Assembly (NCBI GenBank): GCA_025458165.1
Contig: JALOTB010000026.1
Coordinates: 1 to 64,000, forward strand
DNA length: 64,000 bases
Direction: 5' to 3'
Source: Chromatiaceae bacterium
GTDB lineage: Bacteria > Pseudomonadota > Gammaproteobacteria > Chromatiales > Chromatiaceae
The first letter of the stretch is position 1, and each line of letters opens with the position of its first letter. Shown one piece after another: positions 19,015 through 28,396 of the stretch. Under the pieces are notes generated by a model. That model saw nothing but the letters and a program-made list of their open reading frames with translations, was not told the DNA's origin and did not search any database. The translations under genes were made by a program, and so were the position numbers.

Positions 19015-20091
19015 CTAGACCCTGGACTCCGCGTGCTGGAGCAGCGGCCGGCTGAGGAAGCGCTTGACCCGCCAGACGCGCATCACCAGCCAGTAGTGCG
19101 AGCCGGCGACGACGAGGAAGCCCCAGAACATCCAGTGCTCCGGGACTCCCTGGAAATGGCCGATCAGCCCGATTCCGGCGAGGGCCGAGGCGAGGAGCAC
19201 CATCAGACCGACCGTCTGCTTCGGGGTGAAGCCGGCGGCGAGCAGGATGTGGTGAAAGTGCTCCCGATCGGCGGCGAACGGCGAGCGTCCGAGGCGAATG
19301 CGCCGGCTCATCGTCACGACCGTATCGATCAACGGCAGGGCGAATAGCCACAGGGCCGTCACCGGGGCGAAAAGTCGCGCCTCCCCCTGCGACAGCCGCA
19401 CCAGGAACCAGGCGAGCACGAACCCCAGGAACATACTGCCGGCGTCCCCCATGAACACCAGGGCGCGGCCCTTGAACCGCAGGTTGAAGGCGAGAAAGGC
19501 GAGGATCACGGCCGCGAGGACGACCAACAGACCGACCACCTCGCGCTGACCGCTCGGCCAGGCGATCAGCAGGAGGGAGCCGACCGCGATCAGCACCAAC
19601 GACGCGGCGAGCCCGTCGATCCCGTCGCTCAGGTTGACTGCGTTGATTACGCCGACGGTGGCAAACAGGGTCAGCGGGATCGCAAGCATACCCAATGGGA
19701 GGGGCTGGTCCGCGAGCATCAGATGACCGAAATCGTGGAGCACGACCCCGGCGCCCAGGGTCATGATCAGGCCGGCGAGGAACTGGGCCGCGAAGCGCGC
19801 GCGCGCTGAGAGCTCCTGGAGGTCGTCGAGCACCCCGACCACCACCAGGACGAGCGCCCCCGCAAATAGGGCGCGATGGCCCGATAGCGGGCTATCCACG
19901 GTGAGTATCGCGAAGGCAAAGGCGATGAACATCGCAATGCCGCCCACCAGGGGCGTCGGGTGCTCGTGGGTCTTGCGCCCGCCGGGGTGATCGACCAGCC
20001 CGATGTGCCGCCCCACCGGCTGCAGACCCCAAAGCAGGACCGCGGCAGCCAGAAAGCCAATCACCGCACCGACGTATAATCCGTCCCCCAC
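19015..20091 (-). CDS. WecA/MraY-family undecaprenyl-phosphate glycosyl-1-phosphate transferase
   Basis: This polytopic membrane enzyme of 358 residues has the family motifs VGVLDDLQELSARAR (Asp-Asp), NAVNLSDGIDGLA, FMGDAGSMFLGF and the loop EHFHHILLAAGF, which corresponds to the HIHH region of WecA-type enzymes. It transfers a sugar-1-phosphate to undecaprenyl phosphate and so starts glycan repeat synthesis. The start is GTG at 20091, with GGGGGA 5-10 nt upstream. It faces the EPS genes convergently and is the likely initiating transferase for that polymer or for O-antigen. Confidence 0.93.
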   Translation of the reverse strand: MGDGLYVGAVIGFLAAAVLLWGLQPVGRHIGLVDHPGGRKTHEHPTPLVGGIAMFIAFAFAILTVDSPLSGHRALFAGALVLVVVGVLDDLQELSARARFAAQFLAGLIMTLGAGVVLHDFGHLMLADQPLPLGMLAIPLTLFATVGVINAVNLSDGIDGLAASLVLIAVGSLLLIAWPSGQREVVGLLVVLAAVILAFLAFNLRFKGRALVFMGDAGSMFLGFVLAWFLVRLSQGEARLFAPVTALWLFALPLIDTVVTMSRRIRLGRSPFAADREHFHHILLAAGFTPKQTVGLMVLLASALAGIGLIGHFQGVPEHWMFWGFLVVAGSHYWLVMRVWRVKRFLSRPLLQHAESRV

Positions 20092-20271
20092 TTCGTCCCC
20101 CTTTTGAATTCTTGTTCTCGAGACCAGGGTCGCGGCATCGGCAGTGATGACGCGCTCACCCCGGATAACGCGAGCAACTTAGCAGCGAAACCTGTCACGC
20201 GAAAGAGACGAATTGCGAACTGGTTCACAGACTCCCCATTTCCCCATCCAGCCAGCACCGACCCGCCTTGA

Positions 20272-21981
20272 TTGAAGCCCGAGCCAAGCCCCGTGCCGAC
20301 CACCAGCTTTCGGACCCTGCTCGCCTACGTGACGCCCCACAAAGGCCTGCTGCTGGTTGCGGTAATCCTGATGCTGGGCGAGAGCGCGGTCGCCCTGGCC
20401 AACCCGTGGATCGCCGGGCGCTTCACCGAGCTGGTCATGACGCCGGACCTCAAGGGTCCGCTCTCGCTCCCCGCGCTCATGCTGCTCTGGGGCCTGCTCC
20501 TCGCGGCGCAGAGCGGGCTCAGCTTCGGGACCCGCTATCTGCTTGGCAGCACCGGCGAGGCCATGCTCGCGAGCCTGCGCACGCGGCTCTATGACCACCT
20601 CCAGTCGCTGCCGCTTGACTATTTCCACGAGCGGCGCCGCGGCGAGGTCCTCGCCCTGCTCAGCAACGACGCGGCCCAGATCAGCAGCTTCGTCACCGGG
20701 ACCCTGGTCGCGCTGCTGCCGCTCCTGGTCACCTTCGCGGGCGCCTTCTACCTGCTATTCCGGATCAGCCCGCCGATCGCCGCCCTGGCGGGCCTCATGG
20801 TCCCGCTCTTCTACCTCTCAATGAAGCTGATCGGCCGGCGCATCCGCCCGCTGTCCTCCGCCTGGGTGCGCACCCACGCCGAGATGTTCGCGACCCTGGA
20901 GGAGAACATCGGCATGCTCCCCGCGATCAAGTCGTTCACCCGCGAGGCGCATGAGTCCGACCGCTTTCAGCGCAGCAACGTCAAGCTGCTCGACATCGCC
21001 AAACGCCAGCTCCTGGTCGAGTCGCTGCTGACCCCCACCGTGCACCTGCTCGCCGGCCTGGGCCTGCTCATCCTCCTCTACCTCAGCACGCGGCAGATGC
21101 ACGCCGGTACGCTCCAGCCGGCCGAGATGGTGAGCATCCTGCTCTACGGCATGCTGCTAACCCGCCCGGTAAGCGGTCTCGCGGGGGTCTACGGGCAGGT
21201 GCAGGCCGCGCGCGGCGCCGCCGCGCGTCTGATCGAGGCTTTCGCCGTGCGTCCTGAGCCCGACGACGCCGGCGCCCCCGCGCTCCCACCCATCGCAGGG
21301 CGCATCCGGCTGGAGGGGGTACACTTCGGCTACACGGGACGTCCACCCGTCCTCACCGGGGCCGACCTGGAGATTGACGCGGGCGAAACGGTCGCGCTCA
21401 CCGGCGCAAACGGCTCGGGCAAGAGCACCATCATCCACCTGCTGATGCGCTTCGCCGACCCCGACCAGGGCCGCATCCTGATCGACGGCACCGACATCCG
21501 CGCCGTCAGCATCGCGGGCCTGCGCCGCCAGATCGGTCTGGTGGCCCAGCACGTCCTGCTACTGAATGGCAGCGTGCGCGAGAACATCGCCTACGGTCGA
21601 CCGGGGGCCGATCAGACCGAGATCGAGGCGGCGGCACGCGCGGCCCAGGCGCATGAGTTCATCGTCGGCCTGCCCCAGGGCTACGACACCCGGATCGGCG
21701 ACCAGGGCATCCGGCTCTCCGGCGGCCAGCGCCAGCGCATCGCGCTCGCCCGAGCCCTGCTCAAGGACCCGCCGATCCTGGTGCTCGACGAGGCGACGGC
21801 GATGTTCGACCCCCAAGGGGAGCTCGCCTTCATCGAGGACTGCCACCAGGTGCTCGACCAGCGCACGGTGATCCTCATCACTCACCGCCCGGCGAGCCTG
21901 GCGCTCGCGGACCGCGTACTGGTGATGCGGGACGGGCGCCTGGTCGAGGGCGAACCCCACGCGCGGGCGGCGGGGGCCTAG
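20272..21981 (+). CDS. ABC exporter with fused membrane and ATPase domains
   Basis: The 569-residue half-transporter has six predicted membrane helices in residues 1-310 and a nucleotide-binding domain with Walker [10 protein letters not shown], signature [16 protein letters not shown], Walker B ILVLDEAT and the His switch (LITHRPAS). This is the MsbA/multidrug-exporter type and works as a dimer. The start is probably TTG at 20272; GTG at 20293 is an alternative, and neither has a strong ribosome binding site. The substrate is unknown; location beside EPS genes allows a lipid-linked glycan, but that is weak evidence. The 3' end overlaps the convergent SDR gene by 4 nt. Confidence 0.92.
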   Translation: MKPEPSPVPTTSFRTLLAYVTPHKGLLLVAVILMLGESAVALANPWIAGRFTELVMTPDLKGPLSLPALMLLWGLLLAAQSGLSFGTRYLLGSTGEAMLASLRTRLYDHLQSLPLDYFHERRRGEVLALLSNDAAQISSFVTGTLVALLPLLVTFAGAFYLLFRISPPIAALAGLMVPLFYLSMKLIGRRIRPLSSAWVRTHAEMFATLEENIGMLPAIKSFTREAHESDRFQRSNVKLLDIAKRQLLVESLLTPTVHLLAGLGLLILLYLSTRQMHAGTLQPAEMVSILLYGMLLTRPVSGLAGVYGQVQAARGAAARLIEAFAVRPEPDDAGAPALPPIAGRIRLEGVHFGYTGRPPVLTGADLEIDAGETVALTGANGSGKSTIIHLLMRFADPDQGRILIDGTDIRAVSIAGLRRQIGLVAQHVLLLNGSVRENIAYGRPGADQTEIEAAARAAQAHEFIVGLPQGYDTRIGDQGIRLSGGQRQRIALARALLKDPPILVLDEATAMFDPQGELAFIEDCHQVLDQRTVILITHRPASLALADRVLVMRDGRLVEGEPHARAAGA

Positions 21982-23498
21982 TCCACAGCCGCCTCGGCGC
22001 GGCGGCAGATCTCCCGGGTAAGGCCGGCGAAGATCAGCCGGTGCACGGGCTCTAGCGAATACCAGTAGAGCAGGCCCCATACGCCCGCTGGGTGCCAGTA
22101 GGCGGTCGCGGTGAGCCGCGTGCGGCCGTTGGCGAGGGGGAGGATCTCGAGCTCAAGGACGCCAGCGCCCGGGGCGCGCATGCCGAAGGCGAGGGTCAGG
22201 CGGCGCTCGGGCTCGATCCCGATCACGTCCCAGTAGTCGATCTTGTCACCCAGCCGGACCTCGCTCGGGTGGCGCCGCCCGCGGCCGAGACCCGGACCGC
22301 CGATCGCCCAGTCGAGGACCTCGCGCAGGGTCCACAGCCAGTTGAGGTAGTAATAACCGTTGTCCCCGCCGATGGCCGAGACCACGCGCCAGACCGCGTC
22401 CGGTGAGGCGCTGGTCTCGGCGCTGCCCGAGGCGCGTTTGGCGTAGTAGGCGTAGTCGACGCGCCGCTTGCGCATGGCGAAGGCCCCCTCGGTCCAGCGC
22501 GCCTGGACCTCGGCGTTGCGCTCGGCAGCGAAGGCGGCCTCGACCGACTCGCGGAAGTCGAGCAGACGCTGCGGCACGAGGCGGCGAAGCTCGGCCCCGT
22601 CCGCGGTGAAGTCGTGCTTGAGCCCCTCGATCAGGGCGCGCGCGACGTTCGTCGGCACCGAGGTGACGAAGCGCAGCCAGTAGGACGAGAGCCTCGGCGA
22701 GAGGACCGGCACTGGGATGATCCAGGGCGGACGCCGCCCGGCCGAGGCCGCAAGCTGGCGCATCATCGCCTCGTAGGTCAGCGCCTCGGGGCCTGCCGCG
22801 TCGAGGAGCTTGCCCTTGGTCGCCTCCAACATCGGCGCTCGCACCAGGTATTCGAGGAGGTTATCGAGCGCGATCGGCGGGGACTTGGCGCGCACCCAGC
22901 GCGGGGTGACCATCACCGGCAGGTGATAAACCAGGTCACGCATCACCTCAAAGGCCGCCGAACCGGGACCGACGATGATCCCGGCGCGGATCTCGGTCAC
23001 CGGCACCCGGCCAGCGCGCAGCACCTCGCCGGTCTCGCGGCGGGAGACGATGTGCTCGCTGCCGGCGTCCTCGGGGACCAGCCCGCCCAGGTAGACGATG
23101 CGCCCGACCCCGCCGTCCTCGGCCGCCTTGGCGAAGTTGGCCGCCGCCTCCAGGTCCAGGCGCCCGAAGGCCTTGCCCGCCGCCATCGAGTGCACCAGGT
23201 AGTAGGCGATCGACACGCCGGCCAGGGCGGCCGGGAGCGTATCGGGATCGAGTGCGTCGGCCTCGACGATCTCCACCCCCGGCCAGGCGCGTGCCTCCAG
23301 CACCTCGCGCCGTCGCGCGGCGACCCGCACCGGCACACCCGCCGCCAAGAGGCGCGGCACTAGGTAGGTGCCGATGTAACCGCTGGCCCCGAAGACCAGC
23401 CGCAGCCCGGGTTCGCTCCCGGCCCCGCCGTGCGTCCCGGGACCCTCGTCCGGCGCCACCGCGAGCGCCCGGGGTTGTCCATCCGCGTTCATACGCAC
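21978..23498 (-). CDS. SDR-family NAD(P)-binding protein with C-terminal DUF2867
   Basis: The 506-residue protein starts with a disordered stretch of about 30 residues, then a Rossmann fold ([18 protein letters not shown], a GxxGxxG motif) of the atypical short-chain dehydrogenase type (NmrA/YbjT-like). It has IAYYLVHSM where classical enzymes have the YxxxK region. From about residue 365 it has a DUF2867 domain ([28 protein letters not shown]-like [13 protein letters not shown]). Such fusions are common in proteobacteria; the substrate is unknown. It is downstream of the metallopeptidase and argE genes on the same strand. Confidence 0.9.
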   Translation of the reverse strand: MRMNADGQPRALAVAPDEGPGTHGGAGSEPGLRLVFGASGYIGTYLVPRLLAAGVPVRVAARRREVLEARAWPGVEIVEADALDPDTLPAALAGVSIAYYLVHSMAAGKAFGRLDLEAAANFAKAAEDGGVGRIVYLGGLVPEDAGSEHIVSRRETGEVLRAGRVPVTEIRAGIIVGPGSAAFEVMRDLVYHLPVMVTPRWVRAKSPPIALDNLLEYLVRAPMLEATKGKLLDAAGPEALTYEAMMRQLAASAGRRPPWIIPVPVLSPRLSSYWLRFVTSVPTNVARALIEGLKHDFTADGAELRRLVPQRLLDFRESVEAAFAAERNAEVQARWTEGAFAMRKRRVDYAYYAKRASGSAETSASPDAVWRVVSAIGGDNGYYYLNWLWTLREVLDWAIGGPGLGRGRRHPSEVRLGDKIDYWDVIGIEPERRLTLAFGMRAPGAGVLELEILPLANGRTRLTATAYWHPAGVWGLLYWYSLEPVHRLIFAGLTREICRRAEAAVD

Positions 23499-23531
23499 AA
23501 CCCGCCTGCGCCGCGGCGCCGGCGCTGGCCC

Positions 23532-24443
23532 CTAGAGCCGCTGGGCGGAGAAGGTATCGCAGGCGCTCATCCTGCCCTCCTCCATGCCGCGGCGGAACCA
23601 GCGCACCCGCTGCTCGGAGCTGCCGTGGGTGAAGCTGTCCGGGGCGACGCGGCCGCGCGCCTGCTTCTGCAGCCGGTCGTCGCCGATCGCGGCGGCGGCG
23701 GTGAGCGCCTCCTCCAGGTCACCCGGCTCGAGAACATTGCGGGCGCGGTCCGCATGGTGGGCCCACACCCCGGCGAGGCAGTCCGCCTGCAACTCCAGGC
23801 GCACCGAGAGCTGGTTGCCCTCGGTCTCGCCGCTGACCCGCCGCTTGGTCTGCACCTGATCCGAGATGCCAAGCAGATTCTGGACGTGGTGTCCAACCTC
23901 GTGGGCGATTACGTAGGCCTGGGCGAAGTCCCCCGGGGCGCCGAAGCGCGTGCGCATCTCGTCGTAGAAGGCGAGGTCGATGTAGACCTTCTCGTCCGCC
24001 GGGCAATAGAAGGGCCCCATGGCCGCCTGGCCAAAGCCGCACGCCGAAGAGGTCATGCCGGTGTAGAGGACCAGGCTGGGCTCGCGATAGGCCTCGCCGC
24101 CCTCGCGGAAGAGGGCATGCCAGGTGTCCTCGGTGTCGGCCAGGACCACGGAGACGAACTCGGCGAGCTCGTCGCTCGATCCGCCGACCGGCGCCGAGAC
24201 CTGCGAGCGCGGCTCTGGGGCCAGCCCGGGGCCCCCGCCGTCGATGAGCACGCTCGGATCGACCCCGAAATAAAGCAGGGCGAGGACCAGGACGATGGTC
24301 CCCAGGCCCCCGCCCACGCCCTTGCGCCCCATCCGCACCGGGATGCGCGCCCGGTGCGTGCCGTCCCCGGGGAAACCGCCGAGGCCACCCTCACCGCGGC
24401 GGTCCTCGACGTTCTCGCTGCGTCGGCCGGTCTTCCAGCGCAT
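23532..24443 (-). CDS. YpfJ-type neutral zinc metallopeptidase
   Basis: The 303-residue membrane-anchored protein has a typical N-terminus (MRWKTGRRSENVEDRRGEGG), one transmembrane segment near residues 45-60 (GTIVLVLALLYFGV), and a zinc-binding HEVGHHVQNLLG motif. SACGFGQAAMGPFYCPADEKVYIDL is split around the usual conserved Cys residues, and LELQADCLAGVWAHHA carries the distal metal ligand region. The C-terminus has the usual FTHGSSEQRVRWF. Substrates of the family are not known to me. It lies 50 nt downstream of argE. Confidence 0.93.
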   Translation of the reverse strand: MRWKTGRRSENVEDRRGEGGLGGFPGDGTHRARIPVRMGRKGVGGGLGTIVLVLALLYFGVDPSVLIDGGGPGLAPEPRSQVSAPVGGSSDELAEFVSVVLADTEDTWHALFREGGEAYREPSLVLYTGMTSSACGFGQAAMGPFYCPADEKVYIDLAFYDEMRTRFGAPGDFAQAYVIAHEVGHHVQNLLGISDQVQTKRRVSGETEGNQLSVRLELQADCLAGVWAHHADRARNVLEPGDLEEALTAAAAIGDDRLQKQARGRVAPDSFTHGSSEQRVRWFRRGMEEGRMSACDTFSAQRL

Positions 24444-24469
24444 GTGCCCCTCCAGGATGAGACGAGCTC

Positions 24470-24489
24470 GGATTGCGGATTGCGGATTT
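24470..24489 (+). repeat. GGATTGC heptamer tandem repeat
   Basis: Two full GGATTGC units and a partial third lie between the argE and metallopeptidase genes. The same heptamer in reverse complement is repeated four times at 61341-61368. Short tandem heptamers of this kind scatter through intergenic DNA in some genomes. Function unknown. Confidence 0.6.
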
Positions 24490-24492
24490 TGG

Positions 24493-25686
24493 TCAGTCGG
24501 CGGGCGCTCGCAGTGGCACCGACGGCGCGTGGTCGTCCTGACAGAAACGGCGGATCAGCCCGCGCAGGAGCTCGATGGTCGGCGGGATGCGGGCCGCCTC
24601 CAGAAACTCGTCGGGCTGGTGGGCCTGGGCGATGTCGCCGGGACCCAGCACGATGGTCTGCATCCCGAGCCGGTCGAAGAACGGGGCCTCGGTGCCGAAG
24701 CTCACGGCCTCGGCCGGGTGCCCGGTCAGCGCCTCACCCGCCCGGACGATCTCGGAGTCGGCCGGTGTCTCGACCGGCGGGATGGCGCCGAAGAGCGGCT
24801 GCACCTCCCAGGCGAGCCCGCGTCGCTCGGCCACCGCGGCGACCCGCTCCGAGAGCTCGCCGCGCAGGTCCTCGACCCCGAGCCCGGGCAGGACCCTCAG
24901 ATCGATGTGCAGCTCGCACTGGCCGCAGATGCGGTTGGGGTTGTCGCCGCCGTGGATGTGGCCGAGGTTCACGGTAGGGAATGGAACCGGGAAGGCGGGG
25001 TGGCGATGCCGGACGGCGAGCCCCTCGCGCCAGCGGATGATCTCGGTCATCACCTCGTGCATGCCGTCCAGGGCGTTGCGCCCGAGGCTCGGGTCGCTCG
25101 CGTGCCCGGTGCGCCCGGTGAGCCGGATCGCCTCGCCCATCACCCCCTTGTGCAGCCGCACCGGCCGCAACCCCGTGGGCTCCCCGATCACCGCGTAGCG
25201 CCCGAGCGGCCGGCCGGCGGCGACCAGGGCGCGGGCCCCGCTCATCGAGGACTCCTCGTCCGCGGTGGCGAGGATCACCAGCGGCCGCTTGAGGTCGCCC
25301 GCCCCAAGGCCGCGAGCGGCCTCGATGGCGATGGCGAGGAAGGACTTCATGTCCGAGGTCCCGAGCCCGTAGAGCCGGCCGCCGTCCTCGGTGAGACGCA
25401 GGGGGTCGTGGGTCCAGCGCTCCGGGTCGAAGGGGACGGTGTCGGTGTGGCCGGAGAAGACCAGCCCGCCGGGGCCGCTGCCCAGGGTCGCGATCAGGTT
25501 GGCCTTCCCGGGGTGATCGGGGATGGGCGCCACCTCGACCCGGAAGCCAGCGGCGGCGAGCCAATCGGCGAGGAGCTCGATCACCCGACCATTGCCCTGG
25601 TCGAGCTCGGGGGTCACGCTGCTGACCGAGGGGGCCGCAATCAGCCCGGCGAGCATTGCGGACAGGGACGGCGCTTGGCTGCTCAT
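24493..25686 (-). CDS. argE: Acetylornithine deacetylase
   Basis: The 397-residue M20-family metallohydrolase removes acetate from N-acetylornithine in arginine biosynthesis. Visible motifs are VFSGHTDTVPFDPERW (metal His and Asp), GTSDMKSFLA, TADEESSMSGARALV (catalytic Glu), AVIGEPTGLRPV, and the dimerisation domain (KGVMGEAIRLTGRTGHASDP). The segment ending SFGTEAPFFDRLG and VLGPGDIAQAHQPDEF matches ArgE closely, rather than DapE. It is divergent from the GNAT-peptidase gene, with 24 nt between the start codons. Confidence 0.93.
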   Translation of the reverse strand: MSSQAPSLSAMLAGLIAAPSVSSVTPELDQGNGRVIELLADWLAAAGFRVEVAPIPDHPGKANLIATLGSGPGGLVFSGHTDTVPFDPERWTHDPLRLTEDGGRLYGLGTSDMKSFLAIAIEAARGLGAGDLKRPLVILATADEESSMSGARALVAAGRPLGRYAVIGEPTGLRPVRLHKGVMGEAIRLTGRTGHASDPSLGRNALDGMHEVMTEIIRWREGLAVRHRHPAFPVPFPTVNLGHIHGGDNPNRICGQCELHIDLRVLPGLGVEDLRGELSERVAAVAERRGLAWEVQPLFGAIPPVETPADSEIVRAGEALTGHPAEAVSFGTEAPFFDRLGMQTIVLGPGDIAQAHQPDEFLEAARIPPTIELLRGLIRRFCQDDHAPSVPLRAPAD

Positions 25687-25710
25687 GGTAACTTTTCGGT
25701 TTCCTCAGTC

Positions 25711-26925
25711 ATGGCCTGGAAAAACAAGGCCGCCTCTCGACCCAGCCTCCCGAGCCAGCTTATCCCGCCCGTGAACCCTTCGCCAACGCCCGACCGGGGT
25801 GATCCCACCATCCGCCCCGCCGGCCTCGCCGACCTCGATGCCCTGGTCGCACTCGAGAACGAGAGCTTCACCGGCGATCGCATCACTCGCCGCCAGTTCC
25901 GCTACATGCTGACCAAGGCGCGTGCCGACACCCTCATCGCCGAAGGCGGTGGCGCGCTGCTCGGCTATGTGCTCCTGCTCTACAGCCGCGCCACCTCGGT
26001 GGCACGCCTCTACTCCATCGCGGTGGCGGCCAAGGCACGCGGGCGCGGGGTCGGCCAAGCCCTGGTCGGCGCGGCCGAGGCGGCCGCCTGGGGCAAGGAG
26101 CGCGCCTATGTGCGGCTTGAGATCCGGCGCGACAACCTCGCCTCCCAGCGCCTCTTCGAGACCTGTGGCTACCGCCGCTTCGGGGTCCTCTCGGACTACT
26201 ACGAGGACCACATGGAGGCCCTGCGCTACGAGAAAAGCCTGACGCCGAACCTCATCCAACAGTTGGCCCGGGTCCCTTACTACGAACAGACCCTGGATTT
26301 CACCTGCGGGTCTTCCTCCCTGATGATGGCGATGAAGGCACTGGAGCCCGAGATCGTGCTCGACCGCATGCTGGAGCTCCGCATCTGGCGCGAGGCGACG
26401 ACGGTCTTCATGACCTCCGGCCACGGCGGCTGCGGCCCACTCGGGCTGGCCCTGGCCGCGCACCACCGCGGCTTCTCGGTGGAGGTCTATGTCAACGACC
26501 CGGGAGTGCCGCTCGTGGACTCGGTGCGCAGCCCAGAGAAGAAGGAGGTCATGCGTCTGGTCCACGAGGACATGCTCGCGGAGCTGCAACGCAAGGGCAT
26601 CCCGCTGGTCTATGGGACGCTGAGCCTGGAGGAGCTCCAGGGCCGCTTTGCCGCCGGCGCCGTCCCGCTGGTGCTGATCAGCTCCTACCGGATCTACGAG
26701 GAGAAGTTTCCCCACTGGGTGGTGGTGACGGGGTTCGACGAGCACTTCGTCTACGTGCACGACCCCTACGTGGACTACGAGAACGGAGAGACGACCTTGG
26801 ATTCGATCAACATGCCCATCCCGCAGAGGGAGTTCCGCCGCATGGCCCGCTACGGGCGGGCTGGGCTGCAGGCCGTGGTGCTGGTGTCGCGGGGCGAGGG
26901 CGGCCGAGGGGCGCGAGGTGGCTGA
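25711..26925 (+). CDS. GNAT acetyltransferase fused to a C39-like peptidase
   Basis: The product has two domains. Residues about 30-175 are a GNAT fold (TIRPAGLADLDALVALENESF; acetyl-CoA loop ARGRGVGQALVG; LYSIAV) like RimI. Residues about 185-400 are a papain-like C39/DUF3335 peptidase with a Cys nucleophile in DFTCGSSSLMMAM and a His in HWVVVTGFDEHF followed by YVHDPYVD. This fusion regularly sits with a RimK-like ATP-grasp gene, which follows here with an 8-nt overlap. The pair is thought to modify or make peptides; no product is known to me. The start could be ATG 25711 or GTG 25771; upstream in-frame codons conflict with argE. Confidence 0.9.
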   Translation: MAWKNKAASRPSLPSQLIPPVNPSPTPDRGDPTIRPAGLADLDALVALENESFTGDRITRRQFRYMLTKARADTLIAEGGGALLGYVLLLYSRATSVARLYSIAVAAKARGRGVGQALVGAAEAAAWGKERAYVRLEIRRDNLASQRLFETCGYRRFGVLSDYYEDHMEALRYEKSLTPNLIQQLARVPYYEQTLDFTCGSSSLMMAMKALEPEIVLDRMLELRIWREATTVFMTSGHGGCGPLGLALAAHHRGFSVEVYVNDPGVPLVDSVRSPEKKEVMRLVHEDMLAELQRKGIPLVYGTLSLEELQGRFAAGAVPLVLISSYRIYEEKFPHWVVVTGFDEHFVYVHDPYVDYENGETTLDSINMPIPQREFRRMARYGRAGLQAVVLVSRGEGGRGARGG

Positions 26926-28396
26926 GCACATCCTGCTCGTGGAGCAACCGGGCGACTGGAAGTCCGGCTTCCCCCGCCTGCCGGTGGTCACCGCGCGCGA
27001 CTACCTGGCCGGGGGCGGCTACTCGGCGGACCGCGAGCTGCGCGTCATCAACCTCTGCCGCAGCTACCGCTATCTGAGTATCGGCTATTACTGCTCGCTG
27101 CTCGCCGAGGCGCGCGGGCATAAGGCGATCCCCTCGGTGCGGACCATCCAGGAGCTCGCCAGCCGCGACATCTACAGCCTAGCCACCGAGGAGCTCGACG
27201 CCCTGGTACAGAAGCTGCTCGGACGGCGCAAGCCGGGGCTGCAGCCGACCGCCTACGAGCTCACCACCTTCTTCGGCCAATGCGACATCAAGGAGCTGCA
27301 GCCGCTCGCGCGCCAGATCTTCGAGACCTTCCGCTGCCCCATCCTGCGGGTCGAGCTGCGCCTGCACGGGACCTGGCGCATCGGGGCGATCAAGGCGCTA
27401 CCGATCGGCGGGCTGTCCCCGGAGCAGGAGGAGGGCTTCTTCCGCGCCCTGGAGTGGTACCTCTCCCAGCGCTGGCGCCAACCACGTGCGCGCCTGAGCT
27501 ACAAATACGATCTGGCCATCCTCCACGACCCCACCGAGGAGCTGCCGCCCTCCAACACAAAGGCCCTGCAGAGCTTCGTGCGCGCCGGCAAGGCGCTGGG
27601 GGTCAACGTCGAGCTCATCCAGCGCAAGGACTTCAGCCGACTCGCCGAGTACGACGCCCTCCTCATCCGCGAGACGACCAAGATCGGCCACCACACCTTC
27701 CGCTTCGCCAAGAAGGCGGATAACGAGGGGATGGTGGTGTTCGACGACCCCGAGTCGATCATGCGCTGCACCAACAAGGTGTATCTGGCCGAACTCCTGG
27801 AGGCCAACCGCATCCCGCGGCCCAAGACGCTCATCCTGCGCAAGGAAAACCTACTGGAGACCGAGGAGGCGGTCGGCTATCCGGTGGTACTCAAGATCCC
27901 GGAGGGCTCCTTCTCGCGCGGGGTCTTCAAGGCCGAGGACCGTGCCGAGCTGACCCGCATCGCCGGGAAGCTCTTCAAGGACTCGGACCTGATCCTCGCC
28001 CAGGAATACCTCTACACCCCCTACGACTGGCGCATCGGCATCCTCGGGCGGCGGCCGCTCTATGCCTGCAAGTACTTCATGAGCGGGAGCCATTGGCAGA
28101 TCGTCAAGCATGAGGTCGACGGCAAGCACGAGGAAGGGACCTTCGAGACCGTGCCGATTGCCGACGTGCCTCAGGAGGTCGTGCGCACCGCGCTCAAGGC
28201 CGCGAACCTGATCGGCGACGGACTCTACGGCGTGGACATGAAGCTGACCGAGCGCGGGCCGGTGGTGATCGAGGTCAACGACAACCCGAACCTGGACGCC
28301 GGGGTGGAGGACAAGGTCCTGGGTGAGGACCTCTACCGCGCGATCATCGGGGAGTTCGTCACCCGCCTGGATCGCCGCCGTGCCGGGGGGCGCTGA
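26918..28396 (+). CDS. RimK-like ATP-grasp ligase
   Basis: The 492-residue protein has an N-terminal RimK-associated domain (RLAN-type; VTARDYLAGGGYSADRELRV, INLCRSYRYLSIGYYCSLLA) and a C-terminal ATP-grasp fold. The latter has PRPKTLILRKENLLE, VVLKIPEGSFSRGVFK (nucleotide-binding Lys and flexible loop), ILAQEYLYTPYDWRIG and GPVVIEVNDNPNLDAG (metal-binding Glu and Asn). It should ligate an amino acid or peptide to a carboxylate, in contrast to canonical RimK, which adds glutamates to ribosomal protein S6. GTG start at 26918 overlaps the GNAT-peptidase gene, and its 3' end overlaps the rRNA methyltransferase gene, so the three are likely co-expressed. Confidence 0.92.
   Translation: MAEHILLVEQPGDWKSGFPRLPVVTARDYLAGGGYSADRELRVINLCRSYRYLSIGYYCSLLAEARGHKAIPSVRTIQELASRDIYSLATEELDALVQKLLGRRKPGLQPTAYELTTFFGQCDIKELQPLARQIFETFRCPILRVELRLHGTWRIGAIKALPIGGLSPEQEEGFFRALEWYLSQRWRQPRARLSYKYDLAILHDPTEELPPSNTKALQSFVRAGKALGVNVELIQRKDFSRLAEYDALLIRETTKIGHHTFRFAKKADNEGMVVFDDPESIMRCTNKVYLAELLEANRIPRPKTLILRKENLLETEEAVGYPVVLKIPEGSFSRGVFKAEDRAELTRIAGKLFKDSDLILAQEYLYTPYDWRIGILGRRPLYACKYFMSGSHWQIVKHEVDGKHEEGTFETVPIADVPQEVVRTALKAANLIGDGLYGVDMKLTERGPVVIEVNDNPNLDAGVEDKVLGEDLYRAIIGEFVTRLDRRRAGGR

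Noticed and set aside
24295..25710. N-terminal extension of the GNAT-peptidase gene by more than 450 codons
   Set aside because: The frame is open by chance opposite argE and the metallopeptidase gene; conserved GNAT sequence starts only after 25770.
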